The notes beneath the pieces were generated by a model that worked only from the letters and a program-made list of their open reading frames with translations, ran no database searches and had not been told where the DNA came from. 64,000 nucleotides of DNA, taken from assembly GCA_030062745.1 (NCBI GenBank), contig CP099839.1:21399324-21463323 (forward strand), read 5' to 3'. Shown here in pieces: positions 41,536-53,275 of the stretch. This stretch comes from Capitulum mitella (taxonomy: Eukaryota; Arthropoda; Thecostraca; Pollicipedomorpha; Pollicipedidae). Positions within the stretch are counted from its first letter, which is position 1; each line of letters opens with the position of its first letter. Position numbers and translations under genes: made by a program.

Positions 41536-43690
41536 CAGACCAGCGCGGCGGTCCCCAGCAACCGACCGGTGCTGGTCCGGTATCCTGCGGCAGCGAACCG
41601 ACCAGTACCGGCTAGCTACGGAAAACTTGAAATGCAATGGCGCCCAGCGCTTAACCGTACCAGGATGTCACGTAGAGTGCGACTGTGTCCTTAGCAAAGA
41701 TGAAATAAGAAGCAGGGTGTGTTTCGACAAACACCATCTAAATCCCAGCTGAACAGCCTTAGCTTATCATGGGTAAAGGGTCCCTGAACAAGTAACGCTT
41801 CTGGAGATCGTTTAGTGGCTTCAGTTCCTTTCCTTTGCGACGTTTGCATAACCTTCCGTTACTACGTAGCTGATTGCTTCACCGGCTCCCCACAGAAGCC
41901 GAAGCCAAGTGATGCATCATCACACCATTCTGCCTCGTATCTGTGGTAGTCGACACGAGTCCGGTTTCAAAGAATGGATCTCACCGCTAGCCATGTTTTT
42001 ATGCTATGTTAGTGGGAATAGCTTGCCAAAGGTCGACTTCCTGCTTCAGGCTGGAATGCACATCGTACTTTGTAGTCTGCGAGTCCCACTGCTCATCCAG
42101 ACACAGTCAAAACCGTGTTAATTTTGAATGCTTACCAATGAAATTACCAACGAAGTCGGTCAGGTCAAAGTATTCTTAATGCCAATAATACACGTGGCCG
42201 TACAACGCGAAGCGCTCACATCAAATAGCTGTGCGCCACAAACCACAATATAAACGCCACAATCTATTCCTTAATACGCCGAACGAGATCATTCGCTTCG
42301 TCCTATGTCCGACGCCATTACATGAAACTTATGATATATATCATGTTACATATGATATATTAGTGATGACGAATGTAACGAAATGATGCAAGTCCACGTT
42401 TCTCAACAAAGGTCATCCTATGGCTTGTAAGGAGACATGTGACGAATTCCCGGAAGGCCATTGGATCATTGCTATTTAGGGCCAAAGTCATGTTATCTGA
42501 CTTGAGGTGGTACGAGTAAATGCACTAATACATATGCACCTTGCCAGGGGAATCGTAACGGACATTTCAAAAAGCATTTGCGGTAAACTTATCTACGCTT
42601 TGAATGTGGAATGTAGACATTCATAGCAAGCCCGAAAACACGTGTGTATTTTTAGCGGTTTCATGGTAGGGAAACATGAAACAGGTTTAGCAATTCCAGG
42701 GTATTGACAAACTTTGTGAGTAAAAGGAAAATATGTTTAAAAAGGTACCTTAGCACTTTGAGCACATGTCACTGCTATATTCAACGGGTCTCATATCAAG
42801 GGTTCTGCGTAGGACCTAGTCCGTGATTTGGCATGGCAGGACATCTGGAATTATGGAATCTGGGAATGAGGAAAGATTTTGGGACAATTTTCTCGCTTAA
42901 CGCCATAAGACTAATATAAGAAATTAACGCAGACTTCAGCCGTGGTCCCTTTCTTCCTCTATCCATACGTCTGCGGTAAATGAAAACAGAACGGCATTCG
43001 ACCAAACTTGTTAGCTCTGGATATAAAGGGTGACGTTGCCCAAAAAGAAACACAACTTCAGAGCAGCAAATAGCACCATTTGATGACCAACGCCAATGCG
43101 CAGTTGCTTGCGACGAGTTGTTTATTTGACGTTACGTCTGACTGTGCTGAGGCATGCATGAGAGAGTGTACTGACGACTACATTCTGTCGAACGTGTTTT
43201 CCTTTGACCGTCGCGTAACGCATATCGGAAACACGCCTTCCCAGCGACGCTGCGAGACGTGGCATGGCGTGACGCGACGTGACGATAGGCTCGGACTCCT
43301 CCCCTCCCCAGCCACTGAGTAATTTTGGAAGACCCCTTGTACGACTGTCATTCATAGATACACTTGGTGGATATCGCGCTTTATTGGTGTGAACTACCTC
43401 GGCTGTAATTTGCAGGCCGCGTCTTTCAATACCAGTTTGCATAGATGATGTTCCGAAACACTGAACAATCCGTGCACATCAACAGTGGGTTACTTAGAAC
43501 AAGTAGATTATCGCAGCTACGAAACCGCACTTAAGTAAGCCAAAAAAAAAACGACCACAAAAAGTCTGCGATGCCCCGTGGTTTGAGGAGAGGTAGACGT
43601 TTTTGCGCAATAGCTGGATTACATCCACAGCAGGTTCAAATCCCTGTTATCAAAATACGGAGCTGAACGGTATAAGCCCCCAGTCGGACA
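41536..43690. other. Non-coding, nothing recognised
   Basis: AT-leaning DNA with a TGATATATATCA palindrome near 42331. A box B-like GGTTCAAATCCC at 43635 lacks the rest of a tRNA. No gene recognised. Confidence 0.6.
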
Positions 43691-44170
43691 TGTCCGTCAC
43701 GAACGAGTTGCCAGCCGGCGCGTCTGCCCGCGTGCAGACGCCACTCGCACGCTACCAGCCGCCACTGACCTGCTGTTAGCCGCTACCCATGGCTGTCCGT
43801 GGCGCTCGCCGGGGCGGCTGCGGCTGCGGTATGGTCCGGCGCAGTATGGTCTCCAGGCGGCGCCTATCGCCGTGCGCGCTCTGCGGCGGAGCGGCGGCCG
43901 CCGGCGGGCGCGGCTGGGCGCGATCGACTCCGGCGCGGCGACCTTGGCCGGCCGGCGGCTGGCAGCGTCGGCCGGGACGACTCGTCGGCGCGCGCCGCCG
44001 TCGTCGGAGCGGCGCCGACTCGCGGCCGCCGGCGCAGTCGACTGGCCGGGGGCCGCGGTGGCCGGCCGGTCGTGACCTGCGGAGGCGGGCTGTTAGCGCT
44101 GCGCGCCCGCTAATGTCAACAGAGCGGCGACCGGCGGGCGCGCCACGGCGGCTGCTGCAGGCCGATGGCA
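43691..44170. other. GCCGGC-dense GC island
   Basis: CpG- and palindrome-rich island with five overlapping open frames on both strands, all Arg/Ala/Gly-rich and judged compositional. Confidence 0.65.
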
Positions 44171-45665
44171 TGCAGGGGCGAGGCGAGTCTGCGGCGGTCT
44201 GTCGGCCGCGGCAACAGGCGATGAGGTCCAGGCTGACACTTCGGAGACGGACGGTCTGTTGAGCAGGAAAGGTGATAACGGGGAGGGGGGCGGAGGGGGT
44301 GCTCTCAGTTTTATTTATTTCAGAATAAGTTCTGCTGTAATAGTGATAAATGAAGAAAATGAATAAAAAATGGGTTTTGCCACCGACTCTGAAAACGTTC
44401 CACCGTTACTACAATTGAAATAAGGTCAAGAAGAAGATTGATACAGAAAAATGATCTTTGGCATCCTAATACAGGGAGGGTGGGGTCATCCAGATAACAC
44501 CCAGACATGCAAATGACATTCCGGAAATAAGGGACGTTTTTCGCCTTAAATAAAACAGGAGCCGTGAGAGACAACAACCCTGCCGTACCACGATGTTGAG
44601 CTGTATCAGCTTCTTTCGAGGCCCAGCGAATGAAATTTCACGCTGCGATTGATTTCTATGCTGTGTTCACGGTATCAGCAGTTCTCAGAATGCTGAGGTC
44701 CCAATAAGCACCCGACAGAAAATCCGCCAACATAAACTGTTTATAGTTGTGATGCTTTCATTCCCTCCGACAAATCCGTTCGACCCGCTGCACTCCGCAT
44801 CACTTGGCCGTCCGCCGCCAATCCGTGCACGATTCATTTCCCGTTGCTCTTGCAAAGGCGCGCAAATGAACAGTGACTCAAACTGACGTGGCGAGTAGAC
44901 GTCTAAGTGGGGCGGCCAACGGTGCGGCGGGCTGTAGCCTATAGCCAACGGAGTGGGGCGGCTGCCCAGATTTGACAAAGCATGGCTGCGGCTGTGGTCA
45001 CGGCTGTTGCCTGGCCGAGGGTTGCATGATGTCTCTGCGTCCGCCAGGGGTTGTTGCTTCTCTTGAAACTCCAACCGCAGAGTCACAAATAAGTTGTCAA
45101 ACGTAACGGTGCACTGCGGCTTTTGCAAATGGCGCAAACGCTTACGTCAAATTTTATGTATATCGCGGAAACGTCCTTGCAAAGCACACTTGAGCTGGAA
45201 AACCAATATCATCACACGTGCGCCACGTTTGTGCTAATTGCTGTCCACGAAAGTGTTCACGGTGTTGAGTTCCTCGATGACGTATGAACCTCAGGACGGG
45301 CTTTAAAAGTCATCGTCGGTCGCAACGGTCGCAGGCGCCATGAGCACGGCCCACACGCACCGAAATTGATGTGACCTAGCCATGAACAAGATGTGAAGAG
45401 AACACCTGCCTTCATGCATACTAGAGTTGTATCATATGATAGCTTTGTTCTCACCAGTCATTTCATATCCATTTAACTTCACATGCTTCATACGCGAACT
45501 TCGCTTAAACCTAAAGAAATGTTTTTAAAACCCAATTTTGAAAATTGACAGGGTTGTCCAACGGCTGGGTGTGGAACCTATGGGTATGGCTTGCTGCGGC
45601 TAGAGTGCTACGGCTGTGGAGCGAGGCGGCCGAGGAAAAGTATTTGAAGTCTCTACGGGAGAGTC
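44171..45665. other. Non-coding, nothing recognised
   Basis: Ordinary DNA. A 150-codon minus-strand frame (45137-44685) has no recognisable features and is not called. Confidence 0.6.
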
Positions 45666-45668
45666 CTT

Positions 45669-45712
45669 GCATGTGAGTGTGTGTGTGCGTGTATGTGTGT
45701 GTGGTGTATGAG
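45669..45712 (+). repeat. (TG)n imperfect microsatellite
   Basis: Interrupted TG run (GTGTGTGTGCGTGTATGTGT and continuing). Confidence 0.9.
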
Positions 45713-47165
45713 CGTGGGCGTGTTGCCAGCCGTGCCTCGTCGGTGTCGAGGCAGATCGTTGCCTTGACCCGCCTGGCGAGGCATCGTCGGCTGAACCAAA
45801 CTGTGGCTTACCAGGTGCAGGTGCGTTTCTTCTTGTACCGCTTGTCGAGAGAGGTTCTGGAGTCTCTTATTTGCGTCCTGATCCGTGAAGCAGCTGGGAC
45901 AGTGCTGGGTATTTGAGCTGCGAATGGTATGTAAGCATAGTCGGTTCGAAGCTACGAAAAGAGGAATATCTCTGGAAGTCGATCGCATTTAGGAAACGGA
46001 AAGGTCAGCCAAGAGCTCAAACACTTTCATACTTGTCCACAAATGCCGGCGAAAAGTTATTATCTAATCAGTGCAAAAACTGCAAAATGTTCGCAGAGCA
46101 GACAAGCTGCAGTGTCTCTAACCACATACTGACTCAAGATTTAACTTTCCGCATGTCATACAGTCTTGTGGAGAGCGAAAGAATCTCGGTGTTGGAATCG
46201 ACATGTTGGGAGGGAGGCGGCGACGGGGGACGACGCAGCAGTGCTCCATTAAAGCTTCGAAGCTCGCCTCGCGGAAGTGTCAGGTGATGGATGCCGTCAT
46301 GTTGTTGATCTCGCCTCTATTGACTGGCCGACACTTCCTGCAGCACCAGACAGCCGTGATGTGGCCTTTGGACGAAGGGGGTTACTGGGCGGGGCGCAGG
46401 GTCCGGCCTGGCTTTGTGGCACGATGCAAGGTCACGTGGTGATCACTCACAGACATGAGACCGATCTCAGAACGCTACGGCGATAGACGAAACGAAAACG
46501 TATGTCAAGTAAACCATGAAATAAACTTCACGCTCCGCATTTGGACGTATCAGTTCCACAGAGGCCAAAGTGTGGACAAGCTCCACTTTTATCGTGTCAG
46601 GATTAAACATGTGTTAACGGATGCTAACAAACAGCTGATCGGCTGCCAACAGCCTTGCCGCGTTAACCTTGGCAGAGGGACGGACAAGGAAATGCGACGT
46701 AATGCCACCAAAGCCTTTCTCGGTACCTTCGAGAGACAAATTGTAAGCAGTGACTGGTATTTAGCTTTTTAAAAGATAGATCACCTCTTATCACACGCAT
46801 CCAACCAATGTTCACGGGACACAAATTACGGGCTTCAAGGAAGGCCGCTAATACAAAGGAAATTACATGATGGGATTAATGATCATGTTTACTCAAGCTC
46901 ACAGGACGGAATCTCATTAATTCCCTACGAAAATACGCGTCCTGACAGAGAGATAGACGGTTTCTCTTGTGCGGGTGCACGGCAGTCAGCCAAATCGGCA
47001 AAACCATCTCTTCAAGCCCGTCTCCGCTTCAGGCGACATCCATGCACAACATGCATAAATGTGAATGAGAGCGGAGAAAAATGGCCAATGGCTAAACAGG
47101 GCGGTCATGGCTAGTACATGCATTTCGTTCTGGACGATTTTCGTGACAAAGACCTCGTTAAAAAC
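45713..47165. other. Non-coding, nothing recognised
   Basis: Ordinary-composition DNA without recognisable genes or repeats. Confidence 0.6.
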
Positions 47166-47184
47166 ACAGAGAGAGCAAGAGAGT

Positions 47185-47242
<58 letters not shown>

Positions 47243-47300
47243 GAGAGAGAGGGAGAGAGAGAGAGGGAGTGAAGGAGAAAGAGTGAGAGAGGAAGGGAGG
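47166..47300 (+). repeat. (GA)n microsatellite
   Basis: About 130 bases of mostly uninterrupted GA dinucleotides with scattered GGGA and AAGA variants. On the minus strand it reads as a Leu/Ser repeat frame, which is not a gene. Confidence 0.95.
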
Positions 47301-48140
47301 GGGATCGAGAGAAGAAAGGCGTCCCATGCATTCATTAACATGCCATTGTTAAGAATTTAGGTTTTTACAATCGCTGCGTTTTCGGCCGAACGTTGGTCGC
47401 AATAAATGTGACAGTGGCGGGCTATCTAAAAAAGACTGTCCACCAATCGTAGGTACATAAAAGCGAACGTCCTGTTCTTTAGTACGGATTTGCTCAACAA
47501 AACGTATGGGCATTCGTAAACGAATCTTGTCGCCTCAGATACCTATTACTTACCCGAAATAAGTTTTTCACAATGAATTCAAGACCTGAATGACACTAGC
47601 AGAAATAGCGCATACGAGATTCTCCTCCACCGAACGTCATTACCGGTTGAGAAGCGTTCATGGTTCAAGCCAGATTGTGCTAAGGGTGATAAACATATTT
47701 GCTTTTGGCGGCAATATTGTACGAGAGGAAACTGAGGAACGCAGGAAGAATGGTACGTCCTTGATTCTGTCCGTGGGTAGCAGGAAACAATGCTGACCAG
47801 TGCTATAAACCTTGCTATGGATCTAGCGCTTCTTGTATCCTTCGTATGACCCCAACATTACGGGAAACCACTTCTTCCGAAACTCTGCAAGTCACAGTTA
47901 TCTAGGATGTTCAAGAGCATAGACCAGGGCGGCCTTTTGCAGCCCCTTCAGCGCATCGCTGCGTCAAACAGCACCAGAAACAACCTCAGCGGCCCTGCGT
48001 CGGAGGCGATGAAGCCAGACCCTCTACGACGAACGGTGGCTGCTGCCGCTCAGGTCGCCGGCGCGGACATCCCTGGGCAGCCACACTGCGCAGCGGCCGA
48101 CAGTGGCGGTGGATGGCGCCTGCAGACGGCCTGATTCAGA
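47301..48140. other. Non-coding, nothing recognised
   Basis: Ordinary DNA. The last 200 bases before the 23-bp array are moderately GC-rich. Confidence 0.6.
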
Positions 48141-48144
48141 ACAG

Positions 48145-48425
48145 GCAGGACGGCAGAGCTAGGGCGTGCAGGACGGCAGAGCTAGGGCGTGCAGGACGGC
48201 AGAGCTAGGGCGTGCAGGACGGCAGAGCTAGGGCGTGCAGGACGGCAGAGCTAGGGCGTGCAGGACGGCAGAGCTAGGGCGTGCAGGACGGCAGAGCTAG
48301 GGCGTGCAGGACGCCCGGGCGCAGCAGAGCTAGGGCGTGCAGGACGGCAGAGCTAGGGCGTGCAGGACGGCAGAGCTAGGGCGGACGCAGTCAGGACGCA
48401 GAGCTAGGGCGGCAGGACGCAGAGC
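48145..48425 (+). repeat. 23-bp minisatellite, about 12 copies, highly homogeneous
   Basis: Unit GCAGGACGGCAGAGCTAGGG plus CGT. The first seven copies are identical. One copy near 48310 carries an insertion (CCCGGGCGCAGCA), and the last copies are shorter variants. The near-identity suggests a recently expanded, probably length-variable locus. Confidence 0.95.
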
Positions 48426-51400
48426 CCCGGTGCAGCGATCGGGCTCTCCGTGTTCGGCGCGTCTCGTCGGAGGCCGGCGACGGCGCGCCGCCGTCTCTGA
48501 TGGACTGCGGCGGGCTGCCGCCAGCGGAGCTTTCACCAGGTGACTCACGGGCCACAGCATGAGACGCGCGTCTGACTCACGGCCAGGCCGCCTTTGAAGT
48601 CCATGCACGGGACACGGCGTTCTGAGTGAGCCCGTCTTGAGAATCCAGGGAGCAACTGTGTGTTTCTGCATGTATGCTCTGCCCTGAGTCTGCCTGCTTT
48701 GACAAATGACACAGCACACCCGAAGCCTGTGTGGGGTCTCTGCTGGCAATACACGCCTGAGCCTGGTGAACGGGGGTTGTAAGCTGTCCACAGCTGTAGA
48801 AAACGGCATATCCGGCCATCACTGCGGTAGAATTAATCACCTCCATGTGACGTGATTAATCAGATTTGCGCCACACTGGAGAGCGGGCGCTGAACGCAGC
48901 ACTTGGGGTAGGATTGTTGAAAGTCAGTGGGACGATTTAGTATCTGAAGCCCTCTGGGTTTCAACGATCCGATTGACGTTTGAATGGTTCGCCAGATACT
49001 AATGGTTCTCTCATATGGCTAGTTTGCTATAGTGTATGTCTATTTACGATGGAATGTTGCAATGGAAGACTCTGATGAAGTTCTTCCGGTCATAGACTTT
49101 TGTAAAACCATTAAGTCCTCGTTTTCAAGCCATGAGTTGGGGGGAATTGCTCTACAAGATAAATGCTCGGTTGATACATATGATTTCAACATACTTTTAA
49201 AATTCGTAGTACGGGGTCGTTAGAACATACATTTTTCTGTTTGCTCAGCTTAGATGCATGCTAGTTTCCATCTCTTTTTACGTCAGAAATGGAACGATGT
49301 TAGTAAAATCTAAAGCAGAGCAATCTTAGAGAATGCACCAATGTCCTCGGATATATTTCGCAATGAGTGTGGTATACCACCACGAAACAAGCAATGTCGT
49401 GTTCTGCAAAGTTTCAAGTTGCCTGGTTCACTAGCTGAAGAGCTCCTGGTGCTCCCATCTACCACGAAACGCACATTTGCCGTGGACAAGTTGCCGTGGA
49501 CAGTCCGAATGCATGGCTGACGGTCATTAGCTGCCTTGCATCGTGATGCACCTCGGCCCCAGAATCGGGAGTGAACTAGTCTTCAGCAGGGGCTGTTGGT
49601 GGGATGCCATCGCTTGCAACAACGTTGATCTTTTTTGCAGCCCTTTTTCAAAGAACTGTTTAAAGGCCAGCAGCTACACCCGACCAAAACTCAACCTGAA
49701 TTGAACTTAGTTGACGACTAAGTATACGGCGTTGAATACAGCACTATCTGTCTTTTGGCTTCCCCATACGAACTTAGGTGGCTTTTGGACGAAAGACGTT
49801 TGACGTTCCAGAATGTGGGCCAATTGGCCCTTCTGATCACCTACCGGGTTCGCTTCTGGTCAAAAGTCGGGCTTCCCTGCCTGGATCTAAAGAGCCATGT
49901 ATGGATCTCTAACTCACAGGGAGCTGTAATTGGCTCGTGTTTCTTCGTGGAGGGCAGCTAGATAACTTGTGGGGCCGAGCCGCAGCATTGATAATGCCGT
50001 CGATGACAAGTATGACACGTAATGAGCCAATCGTTATGACATGCATTCTCACCTATTTATGGCACCATCTGGCTGTTGGGACAATGTATTTCAACCCGAC
50101 TCTGTGCTAGATACCATGCTGTTGTACGCCGAAACCCACATTGTGTTTACGTTGATGCATGGAATGTATGAAACAAATTTCACTTTTTTAAGGTACGATA
50201 GGTTTACTGTCTTTTTACGATTCCGCCGTACGTGGTCATTACACACGCGATCAGTCAGTACACAATACCTACACAAAACAAAACCAAAGCCATTGCGTTT
50301 TTGCATAATCCACAACAATCGTCGCATTCCTTTTCCCAAATGTCACACATATGGACACTTCATAGCCAGTTTGGACTGACGAAGCTGCAACGAACGAACT
50401 GGTGAAATTGAAAAGACGATTATGGCGCACAGGTGCGCAGCAGCGTTCACAACAGTTCACAGGCAAACAGCGCTGGGAGGCTTCTGCATCTACATCAACA
50501 CCGCCGCACATCTATATCAGACCGGCCCGACAGCCGACGCAAGTCGTCGTTCCGGCGGTGACGGTGAAGGCGGCGTCGCTGGAGGCCGCACTAAGTTACC
50601 AGGCACGGAGAGAGCACCGTCGCTCCACTGGGCCCCCCTTTTCTCTTTTCGAACACCAGCGTCTTAATTTAAATCAAGATAGTTGAGGGTAGACCATCTG
50701 TTATCAGATTCTTTTAGTTTTTGCTAATTTTTGCATTACAATACTCGCCTAAGAGGTCTGACATGAGGATTTCCAATAAAGTGACAACCGAGATATGTCT
50801 TTCGTTGTATATCATTCATATTGCACTCCCTACTAGGATGGCGTAGAAGCGCATCGCTTTGGAGCCCTAGAATTATTGCTTTCCGATTAATCCTACTCGT
50901 AAGATTATCAAGGTTTTTTGAATAAGTCATCTTTTGAAATTATCCTAAAAATGCTGCACATATGGGCAATCCCAAAATTTATGCAGAATAATTTCACGTC
51001 TCAAGCATAGGTCACACTAATCTTGATCTCTAATCTTCATCTGTTTTAACAAGCTATTGGTAACTATTATGCGTATGAATATTGTAGCGAATGTCTCTAT
51101 ACTGAGAGGGGAGCATCCTCAAATTTACGTAACTGTAGAGCCAGTCCATTTCCAGAAATTCTCGCTCCCGTGCACCCTCCCAAATGCTTCCCTAAAAAAA
51201 CAGATTTGATTTAATTGGCATTTGTTATCATTTTTACCTGAAAGTGTGCAGTTTCCTAAGAGCATCATACATGTGGATCCGACTTTCTAAGGACTTGATG
51301 CATCTTTGTTTGTTGAAAAACCTGCAGGTGATGTAGCGAATAAACCTCTCAGTCGCGGATATCACCTGTTAGATTAACACATCCACTCAACCGTGAGTTG

Positions 51401-52250
51401 CCCGCGTGTTGCCTGCTACATTTTCCATGCTGTACACGTTGGCAGCTTAAATATGATGTAAACACATGTGGAGGTTTTAGCCATATACAGCCATAAAAAC
51501 CTCACGAACGTCTGTGAAATCAAAATTTGTATTTTTACATTTCAAAATTATTTTCCAACGAGCTCACTTTTTTTCGTTCGCCCTCTTTCTCCTTCCGCGT
51601 GTTGTAGCTAAGGACATGCTCATTCATGTAGCAGTAAGTCTAGTGGTATATGGTACATGGGCATTACAGGACTGTGGTGTCAGTGCTCTTCAAAGTCCGA
51701 ATTAAGCGCCAGGGGCAGAAACGATGACAAAAACTGACCTTAAAGGTTCATCCTCCCAGGAGATGGCGCCACGCTAATTCTCACAGGTGGCGGTGGGATC
51801 GTCCTCACGGCAGCGCACCGCGCTGCCTCGCTGCCGCAGGTCCTTTCAGAATGCTGTAGTTCAGGAATTCCCGCTGTGAGGCGCTTCGTTCTGTTCTGGG
51901 CACGGAGTGCCACATCAAAGCGTCCCTGCGAGGGTGTCACAGATGCTAAGTCCTTGCGTGAATGGAGGAAATGCCACGGCCTGGTGGGGACTTAAATACG
52001 TAAAACAGTATCGGAATCATTTCCATCAGTTCGCGGACAACATGCCAGGCCTGAATGGAGACATGACTGCTGTAATCCGAAGGAATCGCTACAGGCACGG
52101 CAGGATCACCACGTCTGAAACCAAATGCCTGAGGAACACAAGTCATCAAGGTCAAGAAACACAAGTCATCAAGAAAGTCATCACTTTCTGCTCATTAAAG
52201 TTATTCCTCCCAGGAGAGTTTTTTTTTACACTTTAAAATGCCTTCCCTGC
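48426..52250. other. Non-coding, nothing recognised
   Basis: About 3.8 kb, mostly AT-leaning. Several 60-110-codon frames exist without recognisable features. No RNA gene or repeat seen. Confidence 0.6.
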
Positions 52251-52254
52251 CCTT

Positions 52255-52630
52255 CAGTCCGTTAGTTCGTCAGTCCATCAGTTTGTCGGTCCGTCGATCC
52301 GCCAAATTGTCAGCTTGCCAGTCCATCAATCCGTCAGTCCGTCACTCCGTCACTTCGTCACTCCGTCTGTCCGTCTCTCCGTCAGTCAGTCAGTCCGTCA
52401 GTCCGTCAGCCCATCAGTCCGTCAGTTCCCGGTTCGTCAGCCCGTCAGCCCGTCAGTCCGCCAGTCCGTCAGTCCTTCAGCCTAGCAGTCCCCAGCTCAT
52501 CAGTCCGTTTGTCCGTCACTCCGTCAGTCAGTCCGTCAGTCCGTCAGTCCATCAGTCCGTCAGTCCCCGGTTCGTCAGCCCTTCAGTCCGTCAGTGCGTC
52601 AGTTCTTCAATCCGTCAGCTCGTGCGGCAG
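52255..52630 (+). repeat. 8-bp minisatellite (CAGTCCGT)n
   Basis: About 45 copies of CAGTCCGT, with CATC, CACT and CAGC variants. A longer block, containing GTCAGT-CCCGGTTCGTCAGCCC, appears at about 52420 and again at about 52560, showing a second-order duplication of roughly 140 bases. Confidence 0.9.
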
Positions 52631-52679
52631 TCGGTACTTGAATCCTCAGTCAGTGAGATGCGTATGACAAAATGGTGCC

Positions 52680-53275
52680 TAGTGTGATCCCGATGGGTGG
52701 CGCCTGACTTGACCCGGCCAGGGCGGTGCCTGTAGACCGTGACACCGACAGTTGGTGCCTGTCGCGACCCAGACAGAGTGATGTCTGGCGTGATCTCGAC
52801 AGAGTTGTGTCTGCCATGAACCATACAGAGTGGAACTTAATGTGCAACTAACAGATTGCTCTGATGTGGCACCGACGGATAGTGACTGCCGTGATCCAGA
52901 CAGGTTTCTACTGTCATCCCGACAGAGTAGTATTCACCGTGACCCGGGCGGAATGGTTCTGTTATGACCTGGAAAAAAGGGACGTCTGCCGAAAGCAGAG
53001 TGGTTTCTGCTGTGATCCCGACAGAGTGGCCCCCTCCTTGGTCCCGACGGAATGGCATCTGCTGTGATCCCGACAAAATGGTGCCCACCGGAACCCGCTC
53101 AGAGTGGTGTCTGCCAGGATCCGGATAGGGTTTTGCTGTTTTGGTTCCGGAATAGTAGTTCTTGCCGTGATACCGGCGACATGGTACCTGCGTGGATCCC
53201 GAAAACTCATTTCTGATGTGATCCCGACAGGGTAGTGGATGCCGTGACCCGGACATAGTGGCCTGGCAGGGCCGC
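52680..53275 (+). repeat. 26-bp minisatellite, about 23 diverged copies
   Basis: Unit near GTGATCCCGACAGAGTGGTG plus TCTGCC. Copies vary widely but keep the GATCCCGACAGAGTGG core. The array keeps a 242-codon minus-strand frame (53565-52837) open through it, which is not accepted as a gene. Confidence 0.88.

Noticed and set aside
43560-43660. Possible tRNA or tRNA-derived SINE (GGTTCAAATCCC box B-like motif)
   Set aside because: No matching acceptor stem, D-arm or A box at the right distance, and the T-arm pairs poorly.
47065-47341. Frames rich in Glu/Arg or Leu/Ser
   Set aside because: They are translations of the (GA)n microsatellite.
48145-48425. Regular 23-bp repeats suggesting a CRISPR array
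   Set aside because: The repeats are contiguous with no unique spacers, and the window is eukaryotic.
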